Both the position numbers and the translations under genes were made by a program. Positions 13,861-27,100 of a stretch of DNA of 64,000 nucleotides are shown piece by piece. Source of the DNA: Diploptera punctata (taxonomy: Eukaryota; Arthropoda; Insecta; Blattodea; Blaberidae); the NCBI GenBank assembly GCA_030220185.1, contig JASPKZ010001231.1:310001-374000 (forward strand), read 5' to 3'. Position 1 is the stretch's first letter. Each line of letters opens with the position of its first letter. The notes under the pieces were generated by a model, which made no database searches, had not been told where the DNA came from, and worked only from the letters and a program-made list of their open reading frames with translations.

Positions 13861-16800
13861 GGATGAGGTCAATAAAAAATAATAATAATAATATTATTTT
13901 TTTTATTATTGGCCATCTATGGACTATTTTTATGCTGGACTTAACATATATAAACTAAATATTTTAATTGAAGGATGAAACTTTTTCCCTACTTAATACA
14001 TAATAAATAAATTTGTCGAACACTCGTAAACATCTATAAACATGTCTCCTTCACTGTTCCTTAACTATTTAAGGCGATTAAAACCAAATACAGCGTATTT
14101 AAAACATTTAACAGTGCGTTATCTCATGAATCACAGCTTTAGCTTTTCGAGCATGCGCAGTGGGCCATAAGAGGGACTCTGCTTTTTACAGCAGCTCATT
14201 CTTTTTGTCGCTAAGTGTACATATATTTTGTGCATATGATTAATGGGAAAAGTGTTAATACAGGTTTTTCTGTAAACAGATTTTTTATATATATTTTTTT
14301 GCCTGTTTTATGTCTTCACTTATAAAAAATAAATTAATGTGTATTTGTTTTAGAGATTGAGGGTCTTTTTTCAGCAGAAGTGGTAATGGGGGTGGAAGAA
14401 GGAGTTATATCAGGTAATGAATTGGAACTTGTTCAAACAGAAGAAGTTGTAACTTCACTTACAGTACCGGGAGGAACTGAAGAGTCGGTTGATACTATCT
14501 CAGCTGTTACTATAGGTGAAGCAGATGAAATTACTCAAGTAACAGCTCAGTCTCTTGAAGGGTGAGTCATTCTTATTTACTTGCCATGAATTTGTAGATA
14601 ATTAAAAAATCTTTGAATTCACACATTGGTCATGATGGATCCATGCTCTGGGCTCCTTACTCTATATCAATATTACACCATTAGATTTTTTGTATGGGGT
14701 TAAGTTAAGGAAACAGTATTTAACTTTATAGGAATTAATCACTATGAGGTTTAATTTATGGTGAAATTAAATGTTTCTTACCTCTCCTCATATATATTTT
14801 CTAAGTTGATCACGATTTCGAGACTATAACTGTCTCATCATCAGAACTTTGTTGGCGACTGGTGTTATGTCGATCAGAAGAAACTCTTCTTCTGGATCCA
14901 GAGGTTCATCAGTCCACCAACAGAGGGAAGAAGAAGAGTTTCTGCCGATCGACATAACACCAGTCGCCAACAAAGTTCTGATGTTGAGACAGTTATAGTC
15001 TCGAAATCGCGATCAACTTAGAATATATATATGAGGAGAGGTAAGAAACATTTAATTTCACCATAAGGAAATAGTATAGACCTACACAAATGAGCTCTCG
15101 ATGGGGTTGAAAATAACGAGGTGTTTACTTATGCAACCTAAGACATTTTTAATTCAATTTATCACATTACTAAGTGATATTTGTAACATTTATCCCTGGA
15201 AAAATTACCATCATGAAAGTATGTTAATGTGATGTGAAATTTATGGTGGAAATATGTTTTTATGTTGTAACCATTGGCCATTTTGAATTTCCATAGGAGA
15301 GGTAATTTTCTATGTATTTAAAGACATTTAAAATGTAACGAACCTAAAAGCTAACCTAACCTAATTCAAATAATCTAACTTAGATGAATCCCATGAAATG
15401 CCTTTTTTTTGTTGAATGCAGTTAAATATGTACATTTGTTTGTATTTTATGCAGTTAAATTTGGACATAAATCAGTTATTATTGACGGAGTTACTGTGTT
15501 ATCGACATGTGTTTATCGCTGGTTATTAGTGTGCTTATCGCTGGTTATTACTGTGGTTATTGCAGGTTATTAATGTGGTTATCACTGGTTATTACTATGG
15601 TTATTGTTAGTTCATAGAATAACTGTTGTAACCAGAGTGGTCATGACAGGAAATAATCCCACTTTTTTTCTATATTTATGAGTAAAATGAGTTAAAGATA
15701 ATTAAATTCTGGGGCTAAATATTTTTAATATATCATTTTATAATTATTTATTACATTTAAATGGTGTTTAAGCATGTAATTAAATATGGTGCTAGCTTCC
15801 ACGGCGCTGAGCTCTCAAGTAAAGTGTGGATCATTTCCATTTTTGGTGCATTTAATTTGTTTTGTCCAATGCCAGTAGGTTGTCTTATGACATTTCTGGA
15901 ATTCTCTCCTGTTACGTTACTTTAATGATATAATGTGTGATAAACAGAGAGTGGAATCTATTTTACAATGTCGAAGGCTTACTTGTACTGGTATAGACTA
16001 TACAAGAATGCGCACTATGGAATGGGATGGTGTGTATCACGTACCTACTGGGCTATGAAGAGAGCTGTGTCATGTAGAAAGACAGATGCAGTGAATGTTT
16101 CATGTAGTAAAGAAGTGGAATTATTGTAGAGTATGCCGGTAGTTGATATTGCATGTACCTGTTCTTACATGTAGTGAAATGCCACCGAAAACAAATGTGC
16201 ATACAATAAGGCAATCTTTGTCTTAAAAGTTTCATTACCTTGTAAGCAGTGCATATCCTAAGTATATTTTATTGTTAAGTTATGTAGATAGGAAATAACA
16301 CTATGAGGTTTTTTAATATTGTTTATTTTTTATTTCACTCACCTCATACTTCATAACTCCTCGCAAACCCAGGGTTTTGTCACATCCTTTGTGACATTCT
16401 CAATGCTGTGTCACGTTCACAACTGACGTCCGACTGCCTTCTATCCTGTAGACTGACCTCCGTGCCATCTGATGGCTGACCGATGAACTTCCAAATCAGT
16501 CCTCTCTCCTTATAACCGGGTATTTCAAAATTCATAGTTGTATTTTCATTCTTGCATATGTAAATTTTTTCCCAAATTGTGAGTTCCTTCGGTTTTTCCA
16601 ATTGTTTAAGTAATTTTGTTTTGGTTTCTATTCTATGTTTTTCTGACCAGGCATGTGCAGCTATTGCAGATTTTTCGGTTTCTCCATTTTTAACATTTCT
16701 GAGGTGTTCCTTTAATCTTCTATTTAGATTCCTTTTTGTTTTTTCTATGTATATCTTTTCACAATCTTTACAATTAATTTGATAAATTCCTGATTTTTTG

Positions 16801-19800
16801 CAGTCTTCAATCTTTTCATTTTTGTTGGTTTTTATTAAATTACCTAAGCTGTAATCATTTTTCGGTGTCAATTTAATGTTGAATTTGTTGAAGATTTTTT
16901 GAAACTTGTCAAATACTAATGGTATGTGAACTTCTTGAATTTTTTACCAATATTTTTATCTGTCTGAAGAGTACTTTCATTAATCATTTTTTGTTCTTTA
17001 AATTTATTTATTTTCTTGTGTATCATCTTCCTTGAAAACCATTATCCTTCACAATTTTTATGATGTGTTCTTTCTCTTATTATATTATTAAAATTCTGCT
17101 ATATGATATACCTAATTAACCAAAATTGAGTTGTGAAATGTGCCCTTTATGTGGATGACTTGGTCTTGTGGTTATCGCTATCCAGGAAATCCAAAAATCA
17201 ATGGCAAGTAAAATGAAACTTAAAAAACTGGTGCCAATAAAATGCTATGAGTATAAATACAAACAAGACATCATACTAGATATTCACACTTGTCCATGAT
17301 ATAGCTGAAACAAAATTAAGAATTCAATGAATGAATGAGTCACTTCTTATCTTATCTCATAGTTTATGTTTTTTAAACACAGGAACTGCAGTTTTCAACA
17401 GAACATCCTTCTCATTTTCAATCAATACTGTGACTACCGAATTTTCATTGGAATCTTCATCTATAATGTTGCCATCTGGTGTTGATTTTATGAACTTTGA
17501 GATCAGGTCCTGTTCATCGGGAATTTCGAAATTCATGGATCTAAATTTGTTCTTCTGAATATATATATCTTCTCCCAAACTGTCAATTCTTAAAGTTTTT
17601 CCAAATGTTTTAGAAGTTTGGCCTCTTTTTCAATTTTATGACTAAAACAGTTGGAAAACCTTTAGAATTGACAGTTTGGAAGAAAACATATATTCAAAAG
17701 AACAAATTTAGATCCATGAATTTCGAAATTCCCAACGAACAGGATCTGATCTCAAAGTTCATCAAATCAACACCAGATGGCAACATTATAGATGAAGATT
17801 CCAATGAAAATCCGGTAGTCATAATATCAGTTTAAAATGAGATGGATGTCATCTTGAAAACTGCAGTTCCCATGTTCAAAAAATCATAAACTATGAGATA
17901 AGAAGTGACTCATTCATTCATTGAATTAAGAGCCTCATAATGTTATTTCCCATATTTAACTATGAAAACTAAGAATAAATGGACAATATTTATAGTATGA
18001 AGAAACCTATATCTTAGACAAAAACTAACATGGGAACATCATGTGAACAAGGTTAGAGAAAAAGCATATAAGATACATAATATTCTCAAAAGACTGGTAG
18101 GAACTAAATGGGGGTGTTCAAGAGCAGTCTTGAACACAACATGTAAAACATATGTTCTATATGGATCTGAAAACTTAATCACAACAACTGCACAAACTTT
18201 GAACAAGGTGGAAACTGTTCAAAACCATGCCCTCAGATTCATAACTGGAACTGTAAAGACAACCACTATAACAGAAATGGTAACAGATAATATTCCCATT
18301 GCGCAGGATATTATTTGTATTGTATTGTAAGCCTATATTTTCCCTTTACAGAGATTTAGGCGCTCTCCCCCTACAGGGAAGAATTTGAACCATAGTAATT
18401 TAGTTACACTTGTTTTCGTATAGATGTAATTTTGAGTGGTCCGTGGTCAGCGTTCCGCCTCATACTGACATGTAGGAAACCAAGGTACTACTAGGATGGG
18501 AAAATTCGGTAAATTTTGCTTAGAGGCTTAAGGATTTTTTACGAGCCTGAAAATCCTCAGACTCGGGACCCACGTCTTAAAGTCCCTCCTGGAGGACATG
18601 CTCCTTGGATTTTTCCATCCTAAAAAATCCGTCGACTCTGGCCAGGTTTGAACCCGCGACCCTCGGGACCAGAGGCAAGGAGCACAACCACTAGTCCACC
18701 GTGGCCGATAGGATATTATAAGATTGGCTTTAATTCAGTACAAAAAATTAATAAGAATGCCTCAGGAAGAATTCTAGTCTAAATGTCAAGACAAAGAAAG
18801 AAATCTGAAATCACAGAGTGAATATATTCAAGTCATAAAGAAAATAAGAAAAAACAAGTTTGAAATAATGAAACGTGAAATGCTATTACTTCTGGTATCA
18901 CCTTTGGACATCCAGCTTATTCAGTATAGAACTAATTTAATTCAGCAAATAAAGAAATCTGAAAGCACTCCACATGAAATGAATTCAGCTGCCATTGAAA
19001 CAAACATCTTATACCCCAGGCCCACACATCTAGATACTCAGTGTGACCAGCCCCTCTTTGTGTACAGTTGCACACAGCAAAGAGATGAAGTCTGATCAGA
19101 GGGGTATAATACATTTAACGTCACATTTCTACTACAGATACACATTTTGAAAGACACAGCATTAAACTGGTTTGTACTTCCTCTTATCTGTAGTCAATGT
19201 GGCAAAATTTGTAAGAGCGCACCAGTGCCCTAAGAATATGTAATCCCCACTCCTGTTATATTCTGACAAAGAGTATGTGTTTACAGATGGGTTGTTGCTT
19301 AGTAGAGAAGGATAGGAGCCAGAATTCACTCTAGACTCTTCAATTTCTATATGGCTTTAAGACTAATGCTACCTATTTTAATGGAAAGATATTAGCTATC
19401 AAAAGGGCATTGTCACAACTACTAAATAGAATAAAGCAATTTCAAAAGGCTGTCATACTGACAGAGTTTCTAACAGCTATCCAAGCTGTAGTGTCTTCCA
19501 GCAATATCTGTAACCAAAACACAAGGGATATCCAAAATTGCCTTAGGATGCTTACTGCATTAAATAAAACTATGATTCTACAGTGGTTTGCTGCCAACTG
19601 TGATGTATATGGCAATGAAATAGCAGACAGACTAACAAAGAAAGGTACTCCAAAAACCACAAGGAAATGTACCTTTCCTCTCAGCAAAATTTCTAATGAA
19701 CAAATTAGTAAGACTACAAATTAAAGAAAAATTGGATTGATTACAGCATGAATAAATCATGGTAAAATTATATTTGAAGAGAAAAATTATATGCTCAGAC

Positions 19801-22800
19801 TGGGGTTTGAACCCAGGACCTTTTGCCCTCTAGGTGAATGCTGTACCAACTGAGCTATATGAGAAATTCCAATCTAAACAGAGATTTTTCTCTTATATAC
19901 ACTGTTAATTCCCGTGCACCAAATGCTGTGAAGCTGTTGCTTCTATCTTGCAAATGGTGGCTTCTTTATTAAGAAGACCTTTAATTGGGAATTTTATATT
20001 ACATTGATGTTTTTATTATTCATTTCATACATGATGGATAAATTATATTTGAAGAGAAAAATTATACACTCAGACTGGGGTTTGAACCCAGGACCTTTCC
20101 ATGGTCAATTATAATTAAAATTCCTCTGCCAGATTCATCAAAACATGAAGCAGTGGTTTTATTCCACCTATGAACTGGTTATGATTGCTACGAAGCACAT
20201 TTTAATAAGATATTTATATACAGAACTCCAATTTGTGTGTTATATAAAGATGAGAGTTCACTCATGAATGTAGATCATCTTGCAAAATGCTCTGCACCTC
20301 AAAATTTCTGGAATGAACCCCATTAATAAAATTATACTGGGAAGCAAGAAAGAGAATGGAGATGATCAAAGATTCTGGGCATTATACTACTACTATTACT
20401 ACTTTTAATAAATTTATTAACTATATAAAATGCCTTATATGTAGCCATTTATATACTTTTTTTTTCAAAAGGATCATTATTTTTTTATGATAATGTGTGT
20501 ATGATCTAATTCCACTGTACTGTGCTTCACATTCCATGCTGGGTGGATACATGGTATTAATGTGATGTTTTCAATTTACACACCACTTTGGCAGACCACT
20601 GTACATGTATGTGTATTCTTGTATTGTGTACAGAGGGGAGTGTAGGATGAATGTATGTTTATGTGTTTGTGTAGAATAAAGTGTGCTGAATATGTAATGA
20701 GTAAGAATTTAAACAAAGTCCACCACTGTGGTCTCGAGATAGTGAGCTCCTTGTTATGCAACAGGCCCGAGTTTGATCCTCAGTCGGGACAAGTTTCCTG
20801 GGTGAGGTTTTTTCAGGACTTTTCCTCACCTATAAGACAGAAAACTTTTAAGGTCAAAACAGTCTCGGAACACCATCTGGCAACCATTATCAATACTATC
20901 ATTCTTGCCTCATTTAGATTAAGTTTAGGTTTAAGCCCTCTCATGGTGAATCATTATCATCATCATCATATTTCATATATTATTGGGGCAGCATAACCCC
21001 GTCCTCTTGGGACCCCAACCTCAGAAGTGGATACAAGTATATCAATGCTAGGAGAGAATACCAGAAATGTCGTAATGACAACCTGATGACATTGATTAAA
21101 AAATAATAATTTAAATAAATCCTTATTTAAGAACATACATAATAAGTTTAATATGTTACAGGGATGATGAAGCTGCTGGCATATTAATACAACATATGGA
21201 CGTACGTGAACCACTTTCAACTCTCCGAACTCTTTTGGAAGAGCGACTGGGTATTGAGTTAACTGACTACAGTATATGGTTACAGGATACATCAATGGTG
21301 AGTTCCCTAGATATTGCTATGTAGTTTATTAACTTAAGCACATAAAAATTTAAGAGGTACCTACATAAGCTGTTAAAACATCTAATGCAGCCCCACTATT
21401 GTTCAATGTGGTGGAACTTTGTGTTGTCAGCAAATAGCTGGATACACTAAGAAGATTGATAACAATACCAGCACAATAAACTAGCTTCATCTAAACTAAC
21501 TCACTCTCATACAGCAGGTACACCACTGAGGCTTAGCTGTACTTAAGTAATTAACCATACACCGGAATGTGTTAGGATGGTGGGGTGAAAACACCCAAAC
21601 ATTTCCATGAATTTTCACAAAAGAAGACTATTGACCATAAATGTTATTGTGAATATTGTTAGACAAGGATGACAACTAAGGGTCGAATGTTTGAACGCAT
21701 TAGACAGTAAAAGGCGTTCTCTGCTGATAAAGTTTTATTCAAACACATTTTTCTTACTCAGAAATCTATTCACGCGGTAATAATTGTAAAGCTACCTGAC
21801 AAGGTACCTTAAGATCGTAGCTCAAGATATAAACTTATGTGAAAATGCCGAAGGGAACCGATGGTAACCGATGTAGTTTGAAACTTATCCAAGATGTCGG
21901 ACCTTGAAGACTTTGATCATGTTTTCGGTATATGCGGAGAAGAGGAATTTGATAGAGTCTACCAAAGAATTCAACTGGAAGAACAGGAGAATCGGCATAA
22001 TATTGCGCGTCGCAGACGTGTTTGTATACGGTATTATTTGCGGGATGCAAGCATAAATGCATTCCTCTATAGCAGACGAAAATAACGGAAGTGGAATTCT
22101 GGGTAATTCGTTGCCAATATTACGAAAACGTCAACATTCATGCATGACCGGTTAAGGCGGCCGTTAATTTGATCTCAGCTCACCAGTGATTGGAAGTAAT
22201 TTGAGTAGAGAGTAATGTATGTGCATACGACCCTAAATCTTCATGCACTATAGTAGTCTTAATACTCTGACTCTAGGATTTCAGTCATTTGTTGTCTAAA
22301 ATACAGGGTGCGGCAGAAACAATGACCCATTTTAAACATGTTATTTTGGCATGAAGAAATATAACTACACATTATTAGTGTACATTATTCGAAAGAACAC
22401 ATCGTACCATTAATTACACATGTCACTTTTTGTAAATTATGTCCTATAGGTGTCCACCATTGTTGGCGATGCAATCTTCTTCACGAACATGCACATTCTC
22501 CATAACCTTATGTAGAGTGTCACCTGTTATGGCCTTGATTTCGGCGTGAATGTTGTTTTCCAAGTCTTGAAGAGTTGTAGGCTCGTTAGCATACACTTTG
22601 GATTTTAGGAATCCCCACAGAAAAAATCACAAACTGATAAATCGGGAGAACGGGGTGACCAGTTGACATTGCCAAAGCAACTCTTACTCTTGCAATGTTG
22701 TCCGGATTGCAAACTGTACATGGCCTACCAGGCGGCTTATTGTTTGTTGCAGATGCTGTTGCTCTGAGCTGCTGGACCCATCTCGTAATCGACTTTGGAT

Positions 22801-24112
22801 ACAGAACTTGATCATTCCGAGCAATGTTAAAATGTTGCTGGAACAAACGCTGGGTCTGTACGATCACTGTCACACATTTGTAAAACGTTTCTATTGCAAA
22901 TGCACGGTGTTCATTTAATCAACACTCCATACTGACTGGCAATGCTTTGAACTGACTACACATTGGTACCAATATCAACTCTCTAAGAAGCCGTGTCCAA
23001 TAATGGCGGGCAATTTAAAATGAGTCATTGTTTCTGCTGCACCCGGTATATTGTTAGATGAATATCTCCAGTACTATCTAATTTTTTAATTTCACATCTA
23101 TAGATATTTGTTCAGATAATATGATTTGTTTTATTTGTTATATATCTGATTGAATTTTAGTTTGTAATAATTTTATTGTTTTTATTGCAGTTGGAAGGAC
23201 ATAAAAATCTTGTAGAGCAATGCATTCAAGGAGAGGGACTGGTTCAAATAAATGTACAAATTAAAACAGATGGTGACTTGAAAAAAATAAACATAGTAGA
23301 TGTGCTTAAACCCGCTCCTGAATATTTGGCTTTAGCTGCAGAACAAGGTAACTATTAAATTTTCCTAAATCAATAATAATAATAGTTAATAGTAATAATT
23401 ATTATTTTTAAAATTTTATTCTTGTTTATAGACACTTTCATATCTGAGGACATATCATGTCTAAGATCTTTTAGGTTGTGTGTGCTATGCTTTTTTTTAA
23501 GAATTAATTTTCTGAAGATTTAATTTTGACAGTATTGTGAAATTGTGATTGTACTGATAAGTTAATAACGTGAATTAGATTTTACAACTCACCTCATAAT
23601 TGTAGATTTGTTGAAGACTGGTTTCGATACTCTATGTATCATTCTCAATTCCATCTAACTGTTGAGTTGGTGGTTGTAGGTTGCTTGCTTGCTCCCTCTG
23701 TTGGCTGACTGATGAACTTCCAAATTAAATTTTTTCCCCTGGGAATTCCAAAATTCATGATTTTCCTTTTATTTTTGATGGATGTGAATTTCCTCCCATA
23801 CTGTGAGTTCCTTAGATTTATCTAACTGTTTCAATAATTTGGCCTTTGTTTCGATTCTATGTTTTTCTTACCATGCATATGCAGCTATTGCAGATTTATC
23901 TATTTCCCCATTTTTAACATCATAGAAATCATGTATGTATGTAGCTAATGATCTGGAATTAACAACGAAGTTATTCTCAGAAATCATTAATTTTTATATT
24001 GACTTCATAATATTAGCTGACATAACAGTGAATATCCATTTAATCTAGTTAAGAACTTCCCACTAGGGAAGCAGCCATGTCCTACAGCAGGATGAACAGG
24101 AGCTATTAATCC

Positions 24113-24143
<31 letters not shown>

Positions 24144-27100
24144 GCCAATGGATGGCTAGTCTGGAAGCATTCATTTCTATTTCAACTGGATAGTAGTAGA
24201 GTACACATCTGTTTATATTTGAAGAGAAAAATTTATCGCCTAGACCGAGACTCGAACCCGGGATCCTTGGCTTTCCAAGCCAAGTGCTCTACCAACTGAG
24301 CTACCGAGGCGAGTTGCGATCTAGATGCAAATTTTTCTCTTATATACGTTGTAATTCCCTCGTGCCAAATGCTTGAAACCGTAGCTTCTATCTTTGCAAA
24401 TGGCGGCTTCTTGGTTAAGAAGACATTTATTGGGAATTTAACACTACTTTATAGCCAGTAGGGCTTCTATTGACGATTTTATTATTAATTTAACACTTCT
24501 CATCGAAGGATAAATTATATTTGAAGAGAAAAATTTTTCACCTAGACCAAGACTCGAACCTGGGACCCTTGGCTTTCCGGGCCAAGTGCTCTACCAACTG
24601 AGCTACCAAGGCGAGTTGCGATCTAGACGCAAATTTTTCTCTTATATAAGTTGTAATTCCCTCGTGCCAAATGCTTGAAACCGTAGCTTCTATCTTTGCA
24701 AATGGCAGCTTCTTGGTTAAGAAGACATTTATTGGGAATTTAACACTACTTTATAGCCAGTAGGGCTTCTATTGACGATTTTATTATTAATTTAACACTT
24801 CTCATCGAAGGATAAATTATATTTGAAGAGAAAAATGTTTCGCCTAGACCGAGACTCGAACCCGGGACCCTTGGCTTTCCAGGGCCAAGTGCTCTACCAA
24901 CTGAGCTACCGAGGCTAGTTGCGATCTAGACGCAAATTTTTCTCTTATGTACGTTGTATTTCCCTCATGCCAAATGCTTGAAACCGTAGCTTCTATCTTT
25001 GCAAATGGCGGCTTCTTGGTTAAGAAGACATTTATTGGGAATTTAAGCGAGGGAATTACAACGTATATAAGTGAAAAATTTGCGTCTAGATCGCAACTCG
25101 CCTCGGTAGCTCAGTTGGTAGAGCACTTGGCCTGGAAAGCCAAGGGTCCCGGGTTCAAGTCTTGGTCTAGGCGAAAAATTTTTCTCTTCAAATATAATTT
25201 ATCCTTCGATGAGAAGTGTTAAATTAATAATAAAATCGTCAATAGAAGCCCTACTGGCTATAAAGTAGTGTTAAATTCCCAATGAATGTCTTCTTAACCA
25301 AGAAGCCGCCATTTGCAAAGATAGAAGCTACGGTTTCAAGCATTTGGCGCCAGGGAATTACAACGTATATAAGAGAAAAATTTGCGTCTATATCGCAACT
25401 CGCCTCGGTAGCTCAGTTGGTAGAGCACTTGGCCCAGAAAGCCAAGGGTCCCGGGTTCGAGTCTCGGTCTAGGCAAAAAATTTTTCTCTTCAAATATAAT
25501 TTATCCTTCGATGAGAAGTGTTAAATTAATAATAAAATCGTCAATAGAAGCCCTACTGGCTATAAAGTAGTGTTAAATTCCCAATAAATGTCTTCTTAAC
25601 CAAGAAGCCGCCATTTGCAAAGATAGAAGCTACGGTTTCAAGCATTTGGCGCTAGGGAATTACAACGTATATAAGAGAAAAATTTGCATCTAGATCGCAA
25701 CTTGCCTCGGTAGCTCAGTTGGTAGAGAACTTGGCCCGGAAAGCCAAGGGTCCCGGGTTCGAGTCTCGGTCTAGGCGAAAAATTTTTCTCTTCAAATATA
25801 ATTTATCCTTCGATGAGAAGTGTTAAATTAATAATAAAATCGTCACACATCTGTTTATTCCAGTTCTATGTAAATTATAACATATTTCTTCAATATGAAT
25901 TTGTGTTTGATTTCTGTTCTTATACTCAAGACGTTCTAACTAAAAAGTGAAAATAAACAAATGCAACAATTGTTTACTAACTTTTAATATGGAATTGAGT
26001 GGAAACCTTGCGCTATATAAGTTGTATGTCAGAAGAGTGCTTTTCTGGTACTATGATGTTTTTTTAATGCAATTTGTTCATGATGTACTCTATCAGGAGA
26101 AAAATTTGCATTTGATTGAAGTGCTTAGGATAGCTTAGATGGTAGAGTATTAGTGTATAAAGCTGAAAGTCCTGGGTTCAAACCCCAGTCTAAGCATATA
26201 TTTTTCTCTTCAAATATAATCTATCAGGAGTGTTGAGAATATAAGACAATTTCATACTGTTACAAACAAGCTTATGATACATTATGGCATGATGGCCTCA
26301 TATATAAACTACATTAACTTCAAAAAACAGATGTTTATGTATACCTACTACTAAGTAATGTACGAAATTGTAAATTTTGAATTTTACTTCAATCTTCATT
26401 ATCTACTATACATTGTATTGAAGAACAGGTCAGTCCATGGACCTACTTTATATCAGGGTGTCCAGCAGTCAGGAAAATCTTGAAAACCGGGAATAAGTCA
26501 GGAATTTGAAAGCAATCTGGAAAACCGAAAAATAGATACAAATTCATAAAGCAACATCCATCTATCTTGTATTTAATATATATGCATATATTCAAGATAT
26601 AAGGAAGCAGAGTTACATTGAAAAAGTAAATTGTCCGAAGAAGAAAAAGCCAAAGTTGAAAAAGCAAAAGCTGTGATTTTTACAAAAGAACAGAAAGAAA
26701 AGAAAGAAAAAAAGCTTTACAAAATGAAGTAGGCAAAGAAATTACTGACATTGATGAAAAAATCAAACAATAAAAAAAGATATGAACAAAATAATTTTAA
26801 TGTGAGATTTATCATAACTTAGTTCATGTTCAATAATAAAAACATTTTAATAAATTACTTATCTATTCTTATTTAAGACCTTACTATAAAAGTAAATTAT
26901 ATGTTTTTGTTACACATATTAAAAATTTATTTTTACAAAATTAGCTTTGTTTATTTTTTATTATTTCACTCACCTCATACTTCATAATTCCTAGCAGACC
27001 AAGGGTTTCTTCACATCATTTGTGACATTCTCAATGCTGTGTCACGTTCACAACTGACGTCCACCGGCCTTCTATCCTGCAGACTGACCTCCGCGCCATC

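Larger units (their letters stand above)
12843..14217. mobile_element. Tc1/mariner-like TIR element carrying a nested LINE
   Basis: The ends CACTTAGCGACAAAAAGAAT and its complement at about 14195-14217 are nearly perfect inverted repeats, flanked by TA at 12841-12842 and 14218-14219. No transposase remains. A tRNA-like stretch with a B-box-like GTTTGATTCCC sits at about 13000-13070. A LINE 3' end is inserted at 13145-13800. Confidence 0.7.
14720..15065. mobile_element. PLE foldback, UCGCGA-ribozyme family
   Basis: Arms of about 130 bp are inverted copies around 14895. The arm sequence includes the PLE tail ([12 protein letters not shown]), the ribozyme and CTCCTCATATATA. AAGGAAACAGTAT (14706-14718) and AAGGAAATAGTAT (about 15066-15078) look like a 13-bp duplication with one change. 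A non-foldback copy of the same family is at 51796-52043. Confidence 0.75.
17140..20403 (+). pseudogene. Jockey-type LINE in pieces, interrupted by three insertions
   Basis: Pieces in order: RT catalytic region [14 protein letters not shown] (17140-17310); [20 protein letters not shown] and [10 protein letters not shown] (18000-18304); a further segment and an RNase H domain (18720-19757) with YVFTDG and [37 protein letters not shown]. The tail (20106-20400) has a C.LY..E...VDHLAKC zinc-like end and an ACT-rich tail. Later insertions: PLE foldback 17316-17965, SINE 18315-18709, tRNA-like unit 19764-20099. Frames are broken. Confidence 0.8.
24217..25844. mobile_element. Palindromic array of six tRNA-like cassettes (3 minus, 3 plus)
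   Basis: Six 302-bp units: three read minus, then three read plus, with the switch near 25046. Unit starts are exactly 302 bp apart within each half. Each unit has a TATATAAG box, ATTTGCGTCTAGATCGCAAC, a tRNA-like body, a TTTTTCTCTTCAAATATAAT tail and a spacer with TTAAATTCCCAATAAATGTC. The whole block is flanked by ACACATCTGTTTAT (24203-24216, 25845-25858). The units differ by only a few substitutions. Confidence 0.88.

Noticed and set aside
14380..14565. Stand-alone small ORF at exon 3
   Set aside because: It is exon 3 of the Ets gene; splice sites and phases on both sides fit, and no separate start is needed.
24947..25524. Two open frames of 80-91 codons sharing [11 protein letters not shown]
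   Set aside because: They are translations of the tRNA-like cassettes (the D-arm region read as protein), repeated with the 302-bp unit. Not genes.
24217..25844. Genuine tRNA gene cluster
   Set aside because: One flanking duplication around all six, identical 302-bp units, drifted anticodon loops and a Ser anticodon with a class-I variable region all argue for a mobile element.
24217..25844. CRISPR-like or satellite repeat array
   Set aside because: The units are long, flip orientation in the middle and contain pol III-type boxes; no spacers.
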